Assembly (NCBI RefSeq): GCF_013371465.1
Contig: NZ_JABWDU010000005.1
Coordinates: forward strand, 297,400 to 361,399
DNA length: 64,000 nt
Source of the DNA: Ensifer oleiphilus
GTDB taxonomy: Bacteria > Pseudomonadota > Alphaproteobacteria > Rhizobiales > Rhizobiaceae
Reading direction: 5' to 3'
In this document: positions 18,305 through 27,533 of the stretch, one piece after another
Numbering within the stretch: the stretch's first letter is position 1
Layout of the letters: each line of letters starts with the position of its first letter
Made by a program: the position numbers and the translations under genes
Notes under the pieces: generated by a model
The model's database searches: none
What the model was told of the DNA's origin: nothing
Seen by the model: the letters and a program-made list of their open reading frames with translations, nothing else

Positions 18305-18423
18305 GACGCAACACATCCTTTCAAGGGATTATCTGGGTTGCCAAACCCAAAACATCAATAGGGTGTCATGCACGGCTTCGTGTACGCCTTCCTAGCCTTC
18401 CTGTTTCTTGAGGCAGCGTGGCC

Positions 18424-18469
18424 CAAAAAAAGCAAGCCGGCGAGGGTCCCTTGAACCCCGCCGGCTTGC
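18424..18469 (-). terminator. Intrinsic terminator of glnA
   Basis: Read on the minus strand, 11-bp arms GCAAGCCGGCG (minus, from 18469) and CGCCGGCTTGC (down to 18432) with a 16-base loop are followed directly by seven T residues. It lies 50 bp past the glnA stop. Confidence 0.92.
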
Positions 18470-18518
18470 CGCGTCGCTTGCGGACCGGGCGCGGCATCCG
18501 CCGCCCGGCCCATCGGTC

Positions 18519-19928
18519 TTAGACCGAGTAGTACATGTCGTACTCGACCGGGTGCGGGGTCATTTCGTAACGCATGACTTCCTGCATCTTCAGTTCGATG
18601 AAGGAGTCGATCTGATCGTCGTCGAACACGCCGCCGGCGGTCAGGTACTTGCGATCCTTGTCGAGGCTTTCGAGCGCTTCGCGCAGCGAGCCGCAGACGG
18701 TCGGGATCTTCTTCAGTTCCTTCGGCGGCAGGTCATAGAGGTCCTTGTCCATGGCCTTGCCCGGATGCAGCTTGTTCTTGATGCCGTCGAGGCCGGCCAT
18801 CAGCATGGCTGCGAAGGCGAGGTAGGGGTTGGCGGTCGGGTCCGGGAAGCGGACTTCGACGCGCTTGGCCTTCGGGTTGGTGCCGAACGGAATGCGGCAC
18901 GAAGCCGAACGGTTGCGTGCGGAGTAGGCAAGTAGGACCGGGGCTTCATAGCCCGGGACGAGACGCTTGTAGGAGTTCGTCGACGGGTTGGTGAAGGCGT
19001 TCAGCGACTTGGCATGCTTGATGATGCCGCCGATGAAGTAGAGGCACGATTCCGACAGGCCTGCATATTCGTCGCCGGCGAAGGTCGGCTTGCCGTCCTT
19101 CCAGATCGACAGGTGCACGTGCATGCCCGAGCCGTTGTCGCCGAAGATCGGCTTCGGCATGAAGGTTGCCGTCTTGCCGTAGGCGTTAGCGACCTGATGC
19201 ACGACGTATTTGTAGATCTGCATCTTGTCGGCATTGCGGACCAGCGCGTCGAACTTTACGCCGAGTTCGTGCTGGGCAGCAGCGACTTCATGGTGATGCT
19301 TTTCGACCGTGACGCCCATTTCGGACAGAACCGTCAGCATCTCGGAGCGCATGTCCTGGCAGCTGTCGATCGGCGGAACCGGGAAGTAGCCGCCCTTGAC
19401 GCGCGGACGGTGGCCGAGGTTGCCGGTCTCGTAGTCGGTGTCGTCGTTGGACGGCAGTTCCGAGGAGTCGAGCTTGAAGCCGGTGTTGTACGGATCAGCC
19501 TTGTACTTGACGTCGTCGAAGACGAAGAATTCGGCTTCCGGACCGACAAAGACGGTATCGCCGATGCCCGATGCCTTGAGATAGGCTTCAGCCTTCTTCG
19601 CCGTGCCGCGCGGGTCGCGGTTGTAGGCTTCGCCCGAAACCGGATCGAGAATGTCGCAGATGATGACCATCGTCGACTGCGCGAAGAACGGGTCCATATG
19701 CGCTGTTTCCGGGTCGGGCATCAGCACCATGTCGGACTCGTTGATGGCCTTCCAGCCGCCAATCGAGGAGCCGTCGAACATGACGCCATCGGCGAACATG
19801 TCTTCGTCGACACAGACGACATCCATCGTTACGTGCTGCAGCTTGCCCTTGGGGTCGGTAAAGCGCAGGTCGACGAACTTGACGTCGTTGTCCTTGATTT
19901 GCTTCAGAATATCGCTTGCAGTCGTCAT
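18519..19928 (-). CDS. glnA: Glutamine synthetase type I
   Basis: Condenses ammonia and glutamate to glutamine with ATP, as a cytoplasmic dodecamer. It is 469 aa, standard for the GSI-beta class. Visible motifs are [17 protein letters not shown] near the N-terminus, the [12 protein letters not shown] metal and ATP site ([10 protein letters not shown]), and the adenylylation site DLYDLPP with Tyr398. That tyrosine indicates control by GlnE in response to GlnB state. It is 65 bp downstream of glnB on the same strand and is followed by a strong terminator, so glnB-glnA is one operon. Confidence 0.98.
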   Translation of the reverse strand: MTTASDILKQIKDNDVKFVDLRFTDPKGKLQHVTMDVVCVDEDMFADGVMFDGSSIGGWKAINESDMVLMPDPETAHMDPFFAQSTMVIICDILDPVSGEAYNRDPRGTAKKAEAYLKASGIGDTVFVGPEAEFFVFDDVKYKADPYNTGFKLDSSELPSNDDTDYETGNLGHRPRVKGGYFPVPPIDSCQDMRSEMLTVLSEMGVTVEKHHHEVAAAQHELGVKFDALVRNADKMQIYKYVVHQVANAYGKTATFMPKPIFGDNGSGMHVHLSIWKDGKPTFAGDEYAGLSESCLYFIGGIIKHAKSLNAFTNPSTNSYKRLVPGYEAPVLLAYSARNRSASCRIPFGTNPKAKRVEVRFPDPTANPYLAFAAMLMAGLDGIKNKLHPGKAMDKDLYDLPPKELKKIPTVCGSLREALESLDKDRKYLTAGGVFDDDQIDSFIELKMQEVMRYEMTPHPVEYDMYYSV

Positions 19929-19993
19929 TTTCCGTAATTCCCTGTGTGAGATGACGAGGTTTTAAGGTGAAAGGGCCGGGCGGCCCTTGAGGA

Positions 19994-20386
<393 letters not shown>

Positions 20387-20392
20387 TCAATA

Positions 20393-20408
20393 TGCACGTT
20401 GCATGCCA
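20393..20408 (-). promoter_or_regulatory. Sigma-54 (RpoN) promoter for glnB-glnA
   Basis: Minus-strand sequence TGGCATGCAACGTGCA matches the -24/-12 consensus TGGCACG-N4-TTGCA, with GG and GC at the required spacing. The predicted start is near 20380, giving a leader of about 50 nt before glnB. NtrC/RpoN control of glnB is established in rhizobia. I could not find confident NtrC dimer sites in the upstream 260 bp. Confidence 0.75.
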
Positions 20409-20675
20409 GTTTTTCTGCAAAATGATTGCCGAGCAGCAAAATTTCTTGGGATTGAGCAATGGCGGCTGCATTCCATGCCTTTGGCTTCGGCCGATCTGCC
20501 TATTTTTTGTAAGGTTTCTGCGCAGGTTGTTCGGTTTGGATGGAGGGTCGTGGCATATGCCCTGGAAAAGCACGTTATTTGAGCAACAAATATGTGCAAA
20601 TGCATAAGTTGTGGGCAGTCCGGTGTCGGTGGATACCACTTGCCGCAGGCTGATGGACGGGGGTATGTCTGGACC

Positions 20676-22151
20676 ATGCACTCTTCTCTTCGTGATCTGT
20701 TGATTACCCCGGCCGAAATGGCCGCAATGGACCTCGCAGCTGCGCGATCGGGGATCGACAGCTTCCTGTTGATGCGCAGCGCCGGGTTGGCTGTCGCTGC
20801 GGCTGCGCTCCGGCGTTTCCCGCAGGCACAGCGTTATGCCGTTCTGTGCGGCCCCGGCAACAATGGTGGTGACGGCTATGTCGCGGCCTCGGCGCTTGTC
20901 GAGAGCGGTGCGAACGTCGCCGTCTTTGCCTTCGGTGATCCAGCCGCACTTTCCGGCGACGCCGCCCGTGCACGGCAGCTGTGGAATGGCACGATAGATC
21001 CCCTTGCTTCCTTCTTGCCGCAGCCTGCAGATGCCATCGTCGATGCACTCTTCGGCGCAGGCCTTTCGCGCGATCTACCGGAGCCGGTGGTTGAAACGAT
21101 CGATCGGATCAACGGGAGGGACTTGCCCATCATTGCCGTCGACCTGCCGACCGGCGTTGACGGGCGGACGGGGCAGATCTGCGGTGCGGCATTCGCTGCG
21201 AGCCATACGGTCACCTTCATGGCAAAGAAGCCGGGCCATCTGCTGCTTCCGGGCCGTTCGCTTTGCGGCGCTCTCGACGTCTTCGACATCGGTATTCCGG
21301 CCCGTATCGTGCTCGCGGGAGGGAAGGGGCTGCGCGTCAACACGCCGGCGCTCTGGTCCGACCATGCGGCAAGGCTCGATGCATCGAGCCATAAATTTCG
21401 TCGCGGTCATCTCGTCGTCTTCTCGGGAGGGCCGCAGGCGACGGGTGCCGCGCGGCTTTCAGCAGCCGCCGGTCTCGCTGCCGGGGCGGGCCTGGTCACG
21501 GTGGCATCACCGACGTCGGCGCTCGACATCAATGCTGGGCATCTGACCGCCGTCATGCTGAAGGCGATAGACGATCCGCCGGGGCTCGAGCGCTGGCTGG
21601 AAGACAGCCGACTTGGCGCATTTGTGCTTGGCCCGGGATTTGGCGTTGGTGAGCGCGCGCGCGCTTTTGCGCTTGCGCTTTGCGACCGCGCGCTGGTTCT
21701 CGATGCCGACGGCATTACGTCGTTTCAGCAGCACCGGTCGCAGTTGTTCGCCCGACTCGCGGCGGCACCGGGCAGGGCGGTGATGACGCCGCATGAGGGC
21801 GAGTTTGCCAGGTTATTCCCCGAGATTGCCCGAGACGAAAACCGATCGAAGATCGAGAAGGCGCAATCCGCGGCTCAGATCAGCCATGCGACGATCGTCT
21901 ACAAGGGTGCCGATACGGTGATCGCCAGCCCGGACGGGAAGGTTGCCGTCAACGCCAACGCCCCGCCGTCACTGGCGACAGCCGGATCCGGAGACGTGCT
22001 TGCAGGCATTATCGGCGCGCATCTGGCGCAGGGCATGCCAGCGTTCGAGGCTGCTGCCGCCGGTGTCTGGCGCCATGGTACGGCCGGAGCGAAGGCTGGG
22101 CCGGGGTTGACAGCCGAAACGCTGGTGGCGTCCATACCGCCACTCGGCTAA
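20676..22151 (+). CDS. nnrD: Bifunctional NAD(P)H-hydrate epimerase / ADP-dependent NAD(P)H-hydrate dehydratase
   Basis: Repairs hydrated NAD(P)H: the N-terminal YjeF_N domain (about 1-215) interconverts the R and S hydrates and the C-terminal ribokinase-like domain (about 225-485) dehydrates them. It is 491 aa, the standard fused form. Seen are the epimerase loop GPGNNGGDGYVAA, DLPTGVDGRTG at the end of that domain, MTPHEGEFARLF, and the dehydratase signature GSGDVLAGIIGAHLA. The frame continues 28 codons upstream, but ATG 20676 gives the usual ITPAEMAAMDLAA start. It is divergent from glnB across a 343-bp region that holds the sigma-54 site. The fusion is the common bacterial state (nnrE plus nnrD). 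Confidence 0.95.
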   Translation: MHSSLRDLLITPAEMAAMDLAAARSGIDSFLLMRSAGLAVAAAALRRFPQAQRYAVLCGPGNNGGDGYVAASALVESGANVAVFAFGDPAALSGDAARARQLWNGTIDPLASFLPQPADAIVDALFGAGLSRDLPEPVVETIDRINGRDLPIIAVDLPTGVDGRTGQICGAAFAASHTVTFMAKKPGHLLLPGRSLCGALDVFDIGIPARIVLAGGKGLRVNTPALWSDHAARLDASSHKFRRGHLVVFSGGPQATGAARLSAAAGLAAGAGLVTVASPTSALDINAGHLTAVMLKAIDDPPGLERWLEDSRLGAFVLGPGFGVGERARAFALALCDRALVLDADGITSFQQHRSQLFARLAAAPGRAVMTPHEGEFARLFPEIARDENRSKIEKAQSAAQISHATIVYKGADTVIASPDGKVAVNANAPPSLATAGSGDVLAGIIGAHLAQGMPAFEAAAAGVWRHGTAGAKAGPGLTAETLVASIPPLG

Positions 22152-22190
22152 AGCCACATCGTCCTTCGAGCGTGAAAAAACACCTTCGAC

Positions 22191-22236
22191 TCGTTACTGC
22201 GCCGCGCGTCAAACATGACGCGCGGCGCAGTAACGA
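22191..22236. repeat. Perfect 21-bp inverted repeat, 4-base loop
   Basis: Arms at 22191-22211 and 22216-22236 are fully complementary (the first begins TCGTTACTGCGCC, the second ends GGCGCAGTAACGA) around the loop AACA. It lies between the convergent nnrD and gpt genes, 40 bp past nnrD and 94 bp past gpt. There is no T-tract on either side, so a plain intrinsic terminator is not certain; a bidirectional transcription barrier or a protein-binding palindrome are alternatives. Confidence 0.85.
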
Positions 22237-22329
22237 ATTGGATTCGCAGCATAAATTTCCCGTAAATCGATTCCGTCTGAAGGAATTATGCAAGCAACGA
22301 GTGAAGACGGCGTACGGGACCTTATCGGA

Positions 22330-22827
22330 TCAGCCGCGCGTGCCCTTGGCGATCGGCTCCTGATAGGTGAAGCCCAGATCCCACGGGAAGTAAATCCAGG
22401 TGTCCTGGCTCACTTCGGTGACGAAGGTGTCGACCATGGGCCGACCCTTTGGCTTTGCGTAGACGGCGGCAAAATGCGCCTTCGGCAGCATGGCGCGAAC
22501 TTCGGCCGCGGTCTTGCCGGTATCGGTCAGGTCGTCGATGATCAGTACGCCTTCGCCGCCATCCTTGGCGATTTCAGGCGCGATGCCCTTCAGCACCTTC
22601 ATCTGACCCTGCGTGTCATAATCGTGGTAGGAGGCGATGCAGACCGTCTCGATCATGCGGATGTTGAGCTCGCGGCAAATGATCGCCGCCGGCACGAGGC
22701 CGCCGCGGGTGATGCACACCATGGCGCGCCATTCCTGCCCCTGATCTGCCAGCCGCCAGGCAAGCGCACGCGCGTCGCGGTGGAACTGATCCCAAGAAAC
22801 GGGGAAGGCTTTATCGGGCAGGGACAT
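22330..22827 (-). CDS. gpt: Xanthine-guanine phosphoribosyltransferase
   Basis: Salvages guanine and xanthine to GMP and XMP using PRPP. It is 165 aa from ATG 22827, which gives [20 protein letters not shown], the normal family N-terminus. The PRPP-binding loop is [14 protein letters not shown] near residues 93-106, and the flexible-loop/base-binding part is [15 protein letters not shown]. The longer in-frame start 14 codons upstream adds non-conserved residues. It is 164 bp downstream of cinA on the same strand. Confidence 0.94.
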   Translation of the reverse strand: MSLPDKAFPVSWDQFHRDARALAWRLADQGQEWRAMVCITRGGLVPAAIICRELNIRMIETVCIASYHDYDTQGQMKVLKGIAPEIAKDGGEGVLIIDDLTDTGKTAAEVRAMLPKAHFAAVYAKPKGRPMVDTFVTEVSQDTWIYFPWDLGFTYQEPIAKGTRG

Positions 22828-22991
22828 TGATGGGCTCCGGCTTGTCTGGACGAGGTAAAGGCGAAGCATCCGGCAGATCGGGCAGGCGCAGACGCTTCAT
22901 CCTGATTTGCCGACATGCAATAGCGGCAATGACGGCCGATGCGCAAGAGCTTCGCATCCTTGCCATACCCGCCGCGCGCACGCTCCGGCGG

Positions 22992-23747
22992 TCAGGCTTT
23001 AACGCGCGACGCCGTAATCGCATCGATCATCGCCTGCACGTCGGCGGCTGCGGCCGACAGAGCCTGCGGATCGCGCGCCCTAACGACGATATCGGTTGAG
23101 AAAACCTTGCCGTCGAATTTGGGGTAGGAGCCGATGCTGGTCTCCGGGTGGTTCTTCTGCACCGCCGTCAGCGGTGTACCGATATCGCCTTCGCCATAGG
23201 GAGAGCGTACCGATTGCGAGAGCAGCGGCGTGCCGGTCTGCAAGTCCGGCATGATCGCATCGAGCATCGCCTGAAACACCTGCGGCACCCCGGCCATCAC
23301 GTGCACGTTGCCGATGGCAAATCCCGGTGCCGTGGAGACCGGATTGGGGATCAGTCGCGATCCCTGAGGCATGCGCGCCATCCGCTTGCGTGCGTCCGAA
23401 AACTCCATGCCGCGGCGTTCGTACATCGCGGCGAGCAACGCCATGGCTCGCTCGTCATAGATGCAATCGACGCCGAAGGCTTTCGACACGGCGTCGGCCG
23501 TTATGTCGTCATGGGTCGGGCCGATCCCACCGGAGGTGAAGATGTAATCGTAGCGCGTGCGCAGGGCGTTGATGGCTTCGGCGATCGAGGCTTCCTCGTC
23601 GGGCACGATACGGACCTCGCGCAGATCGATGCCGACCATCGTCATCATGTCGGCGAGATGGCCGATGTTCTTGTCCTTGGTTCTGCCGGATAACAGTTCG
23701 TCGCCGATGGCGACCATGGCGGCAGTAACGATCTTTGGGCTGCTCAT
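22992..23747 (-). CDS. CinA N-terminal-type molybdopterin-binding domain protein
   Basis: A 251-aa protein with the MoaB/MogA-like fold of the CinA N-terminal domain. SGGIGPTHDDITADAVSKAF is the signature ligand-binding loop, and the N-terminus has AAMVAIGDELLSGRTKDKN. It lacks the C-terminal PncC (nicotinamide-nucleotide amidase) domain of full-length CinA, so it is the short form often annotated as competence/damage-inducible protein A. By analogy with other CinA N-domains it may hydrolyse ADP-ribose-type compounds, but that is inference. AGGATC precedes the ATG. Confidence 0.88.
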   Translation of the reverse strand: MSSPKIVTAAMVAIGDELLSGRTKDKNIGHLADMMTMVGIDLREVRIVPDEEASIAEAINALRTRYDYIFTSGGIGPTHDDITADAVSKAFGVDCIYDERAMALLAAMYERRGMEFSDARKRMARMPQGSRLIPNPVSTAPGFAIGNVHVMAGVPQVFQAMLDAIMPDLQTGTPLLSQSVRSPYGEGDIGTPLTAVQKNHPETSIGSYPKFDGKVFSTDIVVRARDPQALSAAAADVQAMIDAITASRVKA

Positions 23748-23911
23748 TGGCGATCCTGCTTATGTGAGGCGATTGTTCAGTAGCATCTCGTGATTGTTCG
23801 AGAATTGAGAACGCTCTGTTGACCGTGTGGCTTCTGGCAACCGGACGCTTTTTGATAAATCCTGCACGCGACGGTAATCAAGCGGAATTGCCTGAATCCA
23901 AAGGAGCATTT

Positions 23912-24511
23912 ATGGCCAAGGTTCTCGTTCTCTACTATTCGGCATATGGGCACATCGAAACGATGGCCTACGCAGTGGCGGAAGGCGCCAAGTCGGCAGG
24001 AGCCGACGTCGTGGTGAAGCGCGTTCCTGAGTTGGTGCCGGAAGACGTTGCCAAGGCATCGTACTACAAGGTGGATCAGGCAGCACCGATTGCAACTGTC
24101 GACGAACTGGCGGATTACGACGCCATCATTTTTGGCGCCGGCACGCGCTACGGCACGGTCGCCTCGCAGATGCGTAACTTCATCGACCAGACGGGCGCGC
24201 TTTGGGCCCAGGGCAAGCTGGTCGGCAAGGTCGGTTCAGTGTTCACGTCGTCGGCGACGCAGCACGGCGGCCAGGAATCGACCATTCTCGGCTTTATCCC
24301 AACCCTGATGCACCACGGCATGGTCGTCGTCGGTCTTCCCTATGCCTTCCAGGGCCAGATGGGTCTTGAGGAAATAAAGGGCGGTTCGCCCTACGGTGCA
24401 TCGACCATCACCGGCGGTGACGGTGCACGCCAACCTTCGGCGATCGAGCTTGATGCAGCTCGCTATCAGGGTGCGCACGTCGCCAAGATCGCCACGAAGC
24501 TGTCGGCCTAA
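23912..24511 (+). CDS. wrbA: NAD(P)H:quinone oxidoreductase, WrbA type
   Basis: A flavodoxin-like tetrameric FMN enzyme that reduces quinones by two electrons and limits redox cycling. It is 199 aa from ATG 23912 ([19 protein letters not shown]), with AAAGGAG just upstream; the open frame extends 31 codons further with no family character. The FMN phosphate loop is YYSAYGHIE, and [21 protein letters not shown] and [12 protein letters not shown] are WrbA hallmarks. The last third contains [12 protein letters not shown]. It is monocistronic, with a terminator 29 bp past the stop. Confidence 0.96.
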   Translation: MAKVLVLYYSAYGHIETMAYAVAEGAKSAGADVVVKRVPELVPEDVAKASYYKVDQAAPIATVDELADYDAIIFGAGTRYGTVASQMRNFIDQTGALWAQGKLVGKVGSVFTSSATQHGGQESTILGFIPTLMHHGMVVVGLPYAFQGQMGLEEIKGGSPYGASTITGGDGARQPSAIELDAARYQGAHVAKIATKLSA

Positions 24512-24539
24512 GCCACGGAAAAGTCTTGAAAGATCGCAA

Positions 24540-24577
24540 AGAAAGCGGCCATCGCAAAGGGCCGCTTTCTCGTTTTG
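24540..24577 (+). terminator. Intrinsic terminator of wrbA
   Basis: Perfect 11-bp arms AGAAAGCGGCC (24540-24550) and GGCCGCTTTCT (24560-24570) with a 9-base loop are followed by CGTTTTG. Confidence 0.9.
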
Positions 24578-24743
24578 TAACAACCTGTCACATTCTGATT
24601 CGCGAAAGTGGCCTATTGGCCTGTTCCTGTGTTACTATCCGCCGCGTTCGGCATGAGAATGCCATTGGCGAGGAGGAATATTGGGCCGTGCGGCAACGGT
24701 CCGCGGAAGGCGGAATCGCCTTTCGGAGTGCAGGGAGAGAAGC

Positions 24744-24986
24744 ATGGCGCGCATCACGTACTCCATCGTTCCCCATGACGGCGGTTGGGCCTACAAGGCA
24801 GCCGACGCCTTTTCGGAACCCTTTCCCAGCCGAGAACTGGCGCTGGCGGCCGCCAAGGCCGCGGCAGCCGAACAACAGGTCGGCGGCGACGACGAGGATA
24901 TCAGTTTCCAGGACGAAAAAGGGAACTGGCACTTCGAGCATACCGACGGCGGTGATCGACCTGAGGCAACCGTCGAAGACGGTTGA
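24744..24986 (+). CDS. DUF2188 domain protein
   Basis: An 80-aa protein of the small DUF2188 family, function unknown. The core is ITYSIVPHDGGWAYKAAD near residues 4-21, followed by an alanine-rich helix and a strongly acidic C-terminal third. Two starts compete. ATG 24744 is preceded by AGGGAGAG and gives the family-like N-terminus. TTG 24681, in the same frame, has a textbook AGGAGGA and adds 21 basic residues unlike the family. I prefer ATG. The stop lies inside a hairpin. Confidence 0.75.
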   Translation: MARITYSIVPHDGGWAYKAADAFSEPFPSRELALAAAKAAAAEQQVGGDDEDISFQDEKGNWHFEHTDGGDRPEATVEDG

Positions 24987-24995
24987 CAGATTTTT
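24967..24995 (+). terminator. Terminator overlapping the DUF2188 stop
   Basis: Arms CAACCGTC (24967-24974) and GACGGTTG (24978-24985) with a 3-base loop; the second arm includes part of the TGA. ACAGATTTTTC follows, so it reads as a compact intrinsic terminator. Confidence 0.65.
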
Positions 24996-25076
24996 CGGAC
25001 GATTGAGCGGTCCGTTCCATATCAGCATCTGCAAGAGTATTGCGTCCACTGCGTCGGCATTAGCGGAGGATTTTCA

Positions 25077-25295
25077 ATGCAGCATTATAGCGTTCAGATC
25101 TTCACCTGGACCGCCCGCAACGGCGTGCAACAGGTCGGATCAGCAATCGAAGTCGATGCCCTCAATCCGAAGGCTGCAGCCGTCTCGCTGCTGGGCCTGC
25201 GGTTGGAGGACAAGGGAGCCTGCACGAAACTGGCGGTCAGGGTGTGGCACGACGATACGCACATGGCCGAATGCGACTGCTTCTACTACCACTGA
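25077..25295 (+). CDS. Small conserved-looking hypothetical protein
   Basis: A 72-aa soluble protein I cannot assign. It starts with MQHYSVQIFTWTARNGVQQ and ends in a Cys/His/aromatic-rich tail, ECDCFYYH. CGGAGGA lies 8 bp before the ATG, which strongly supports translation. It follows the DUF2188 terminator by 80 bp, so it probably has its own promoter. The tail with two cysteines and one histidine could bind a metal, but this is speculation. Confidence 0.7.
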   Translation: MQHYSVQIFTWTARNGVQQVGSAIEVDALNPKAAAVSLLGLRLEDKGACTKLAVRVWHDDTHMAECDCFYYH

Positions 25296-25388
25296 GCGGC
25301 AAATCGATCCCAAGCGACGTTGCACAAGTCGTTCGTTGAACGGGGGTGTGGCCTGTCGTGCGCGGAAAATCGCCAGCAGATCATGACT

Positions 25389-25473
25389 TGGTGCGGGCGG
25401 CGGGGCTCGAACCCGCACAGCCGAAGCCGAGAGATTTTAAGTCTCTTGCGTCTACCAGTTTCGCCACGCCCGC
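25389..25473 (-). tRNA. tRNA-Leu (anticodon TAA)
   Basis: Minus-strand cloverleaf of 85 nt with encoded CCA. The acceptor stem is GCGGGCG/CGCCCGC, the D-arm region is AACTGGTAGACGC, the anticodon loop is CTTAAAA between AGAGA/TCTCT, the variable arm is long (class II), and the T-arm holds GGTTCGAGCC. It reads UUA codons. Confidence 0.97.
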
Positions 25474-25687
25474 ACTGAGTGTTTTCAGTACCTTGCGCTC
25501 CTCTGTTTTGGAAGGCCCGTATAACCTATTTTTCGGTGATGGCTTCAGACATCGTAACGTCGATGTGCCGCCCTGTGGCGGGCATATGCAAAGAGGTTGG
25601 GCAGGGCCTTGCCCACGGTGGCAAACGCGCGCGCTTTGGAGAACGATCAGGAGGACGTGCGGGCGGCCAGAGCCGCCCTTCCGTATC

Positions 25688-25897
25688 TTAGGAACGCGAT
25701 TTTTTGCTTGCCGGGCTTGGGGCGTTGATCCGGTTACCCGAAGTGCTGATTTGCAGATCGCGACTCCGCCCAGCGGCCAGTTCAATCTCGTTCTTTGCCT
25801 TAGCCAGGGCTGAATTTTCGACCGGTGCCGACGGTGCAGCGGCAAAGGCAGAGCTTGCAAATGCGAGCGAGGCCAGCGCAACAATGATGATTTTCAT
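25688..25897 (-). CDS. Small predicted periplasmic protein
   Basis: A 69-aa product with an obvious signal peptide (MKIIIVALASLAFASSAFAA, cleavage near residue 19-20) and a short polar mature part of about 50 residues ending in lysines and serines. No domain is recognised. AAGAAG lies 10-15 bp upstream of the ATG as a modest ribosome site. The 215 bp between its stop and tRNA-Leu contain only GC hairpins (for example GGGCGGC/GCCGCCC just past the stop). Confidence 0.65.
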   Translation of the reverse strand: MKIIIVALASLAFASSAFAAAPSAPVENSALAKAKNEIELAAGRSRDLQISTSGNRINAPSPASKKSRS

Positions 25898-26092
25898 TGG
25901 TAGTCTTCTTGGTTCGAACCCGGCGCACTAGTGTTAGCAAGCGGGGAGCCTTGGCGTAGAACGGTCGGTCATCCAGAGACATACGGCAGATGCCGTACTT
26001 CGACCGTGTCGAGGCGGCGAAAGTCAGGGAATGGTTACGAAACGCTTGAGCAGATGATGCAAATCGCGTTCGACGTGATCAACGGGTGAAGA

Positions 26093-26215
26093 TCAGAAGT
26101 TGGTGGTGATGCTGTGGTTATACATCCGGCTCTGTTCCGCTTTCTTGGCGGCAAGGGGCACCACGACAATGAAAGCAACGAGAGCGAGAATGAAAGCCGG
26201 TCCAGGAAGTGCCAC
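26093..26215 (-). CDS. 40-aa single-pass membrane protein (GTG start)
   Basis: A short open frame on the minus strand, too short for usual gene-length cut-offs. It starts at GTG 26215 with GGGGA eight bases upstream. The N-terminus is MALPGPAFILALVAFIVVV, one hydrophobic helix of about 20 residues. A positively charged turn AAKKAEQSR and a polar tail ending HSITTNF follow, so a single-pass protein with the tail outside the helix. No family is recognised. Evidence is the helix, the ribosome site and the clean stop; conservation must decide. Confidence 0.55.
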   Translation of the reverse strand: MALPGPAFILALVAFIVVVPLAAKKAEQSRMYNHSITTNF

Positions 26216-26785
26216 CAGAGATTTCCCCGATTTATGATTGTCCCCACTATTCGGGAATTAGGCTTAATTGAAGCTGAATGAAGCCTGTCGAAATGCTGTC
26301 GAGAAGGGAAAATAGTGCCCTGACGTGCCGACGGAATAGCCGCGCCGCTTGTCATTCTTCATGGGTGGTCGGGTGGTTGTCGTTTCTTGAGCACGGGATC
26401 CGGAAGGAAGAGTTTCGACGGGCAGCGACGTTTCCGAACGATATCCAAGATGATCGCGACAACGCCCGTACATGCTGCAGCGTCGCTGCTTTCACCAATT
26501 GTTCTTCCCTCAAATGGGGTAGCGGGAGAGGAATAGACCGGGTTCGTACTATGGATGTTCGCCCCTCGTTCGACATGTTTTAGGTGTCGCTTGAGAGTGG
26601 GCGCGACCAATTTTCAGCTTCGGTGTCGATTAAGTTTCGGCGCACTGGCGGCTGAAGATGGATCGACATCTCGAAATCCGGTGGTGAACAGACCAAGCGG
26701 AGCACTCGTCGTATTTGCCTTGAAAGCAATGCGCAAAGTCTGGTCATGATGGCAAGGTACGGCCCGTTGGGCGCCGGAAAGCCCA
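26216..26785. other. Stretch without a convincing gene
   Basis: 570 bp between two small minus-strand genes. Several frames of 70-100 codons exist on both strands, but none has a credible ribosome site, a recognisable motif or a hydrophobicity pattern of a real protein. One GTTC-N7-GTTC sequence occurs at 26557-26571, which is about as often as chance predicts. Confidence 0.5.
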
Positions 26786-26908
26786 CTAACCGCCCGTAAG
26801 CTCTTCGGGCGTTGCGACGATCGCTGAATTTCCCAAAGCGCCATCGGCGTACTTGAAGGCAAGTATGCTCATGACGGAGGCGACTATGACCAACAGGATG
26901 ATTCGCAT
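26786..26908 (-). CDS. 40-aa predicted membrane or exported protein
   Basis: A second very short minus-strand gene. ATG 26908 begins MRIILLVIVASVMSILAFKY, a hydrophobic N-terminal helix, followed by a 20-residue tail that ends ATPEELTGG. GGAAAC lies about 8 bp upstream. The helix plus short acidic tail suggests a membrane-anchored or secreted small protein. No homologue is recognised. Support is the start signal and amino-acid pattern only. Confidence 0.55.
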   Translation of the reverse strand: MRIILLVIVASVMSILAFKYADGALGNSAIVATPEELTGG

Positions 26909-27108
26909 TCTTATGTTTCCGGTTCTTTGCTCAGTCTAGCAACCCCCGTGGAGGCTCGTTGTTCCAATTCGGCGCTCTACGATCCGCCTTGGGTCACCTC
27001 GACCCGATGCCAGAATCAGACGCTCGGCGCCACGGTACCCGATAGCGCCGCGCGTCTTACCAGGCGAGTAAAGCATGCTGTCGCTTGCCCGTGCCGGCAG
27101 ACGTTGGA

Positions 27109-27354
27109 TTATTCGTGGATGGGAATGCCTGCCTCACGCGCGGCATCGATGAAGGCCTGACGGGCGGTTTCGGCGGATTGCTTGCCCTCGATCACCGCCG
27201 CACATGTATCAAGCGCCCGCGTCAGGACCGCACTGTCTTCGATCGGCCAGTCTTCGATCATTGCCCAGGATGCTTCGGTCGTATTCGAGATGGTTGTAAA
27301 TTTCCCCGGCCCCTCCAGGGCCAGGGTTACGGGCTTGTCCCAATTCTCGGCCAT
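27109..27354 (-). CDS. DUF982 family protein
   Basis: An 81-aa cytoplasmic protein of the DUF982 family, which is expanded in rhizobia and has no known function. The family pattern is visible: KPVTLALEGPGKFTTISNT, then EASWAMIEDWP, a central ALDTCAAVIEGK helix and the C-terminal ARQAFIDAAREAGIPI. ATG 27354 is preceded by GAGGTGA; a GTG three codons earlier is the alternative. No operon partner is obvious. Confidence 0.85.
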   Translation of the reverse strand: MAENWDKPVTLALEGPGKFTTISNTTEASWAMIEDWPIEDSAVLTRALDTCAAVIEGKQSAETARQAFIDAAREAGIPIHE

Positions 27355-27533
27355 GTCGGTCACCTCAATTTCAGTTGGTGGCGGCCCTTAGCACAGATCC
27401 CGGCGATTCCGCGAGCAATGCGATCGATGCTTATGTTGCCGCGGCGTCGAGCCATCCGCACCGCAATTTCCCTCACGCAACCGCATGGGCGAACGTTGCC
27501 CCAACATCGACGGGAGCGGCCCTTTTGCGTTCC

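Noticed and set aside
25389..25473. Integrative element at tRNA-Leu (and at tRNA-Asn, -Cys, -Ser)
   Set aside because: No integrase, no duplicated tRNA 3' end and no phage or conjugation genes are seen next to any of the four tRNA genes.
26557..26571. Second GTTC-N7-GTTC (LexA-box-like) sequence
   Set aside because: Eight fixed bases in 64 kb give about two matches by chance on both strands. It lies inside a gene-poor stretch with no start codon of a recognised SOS gene near it.
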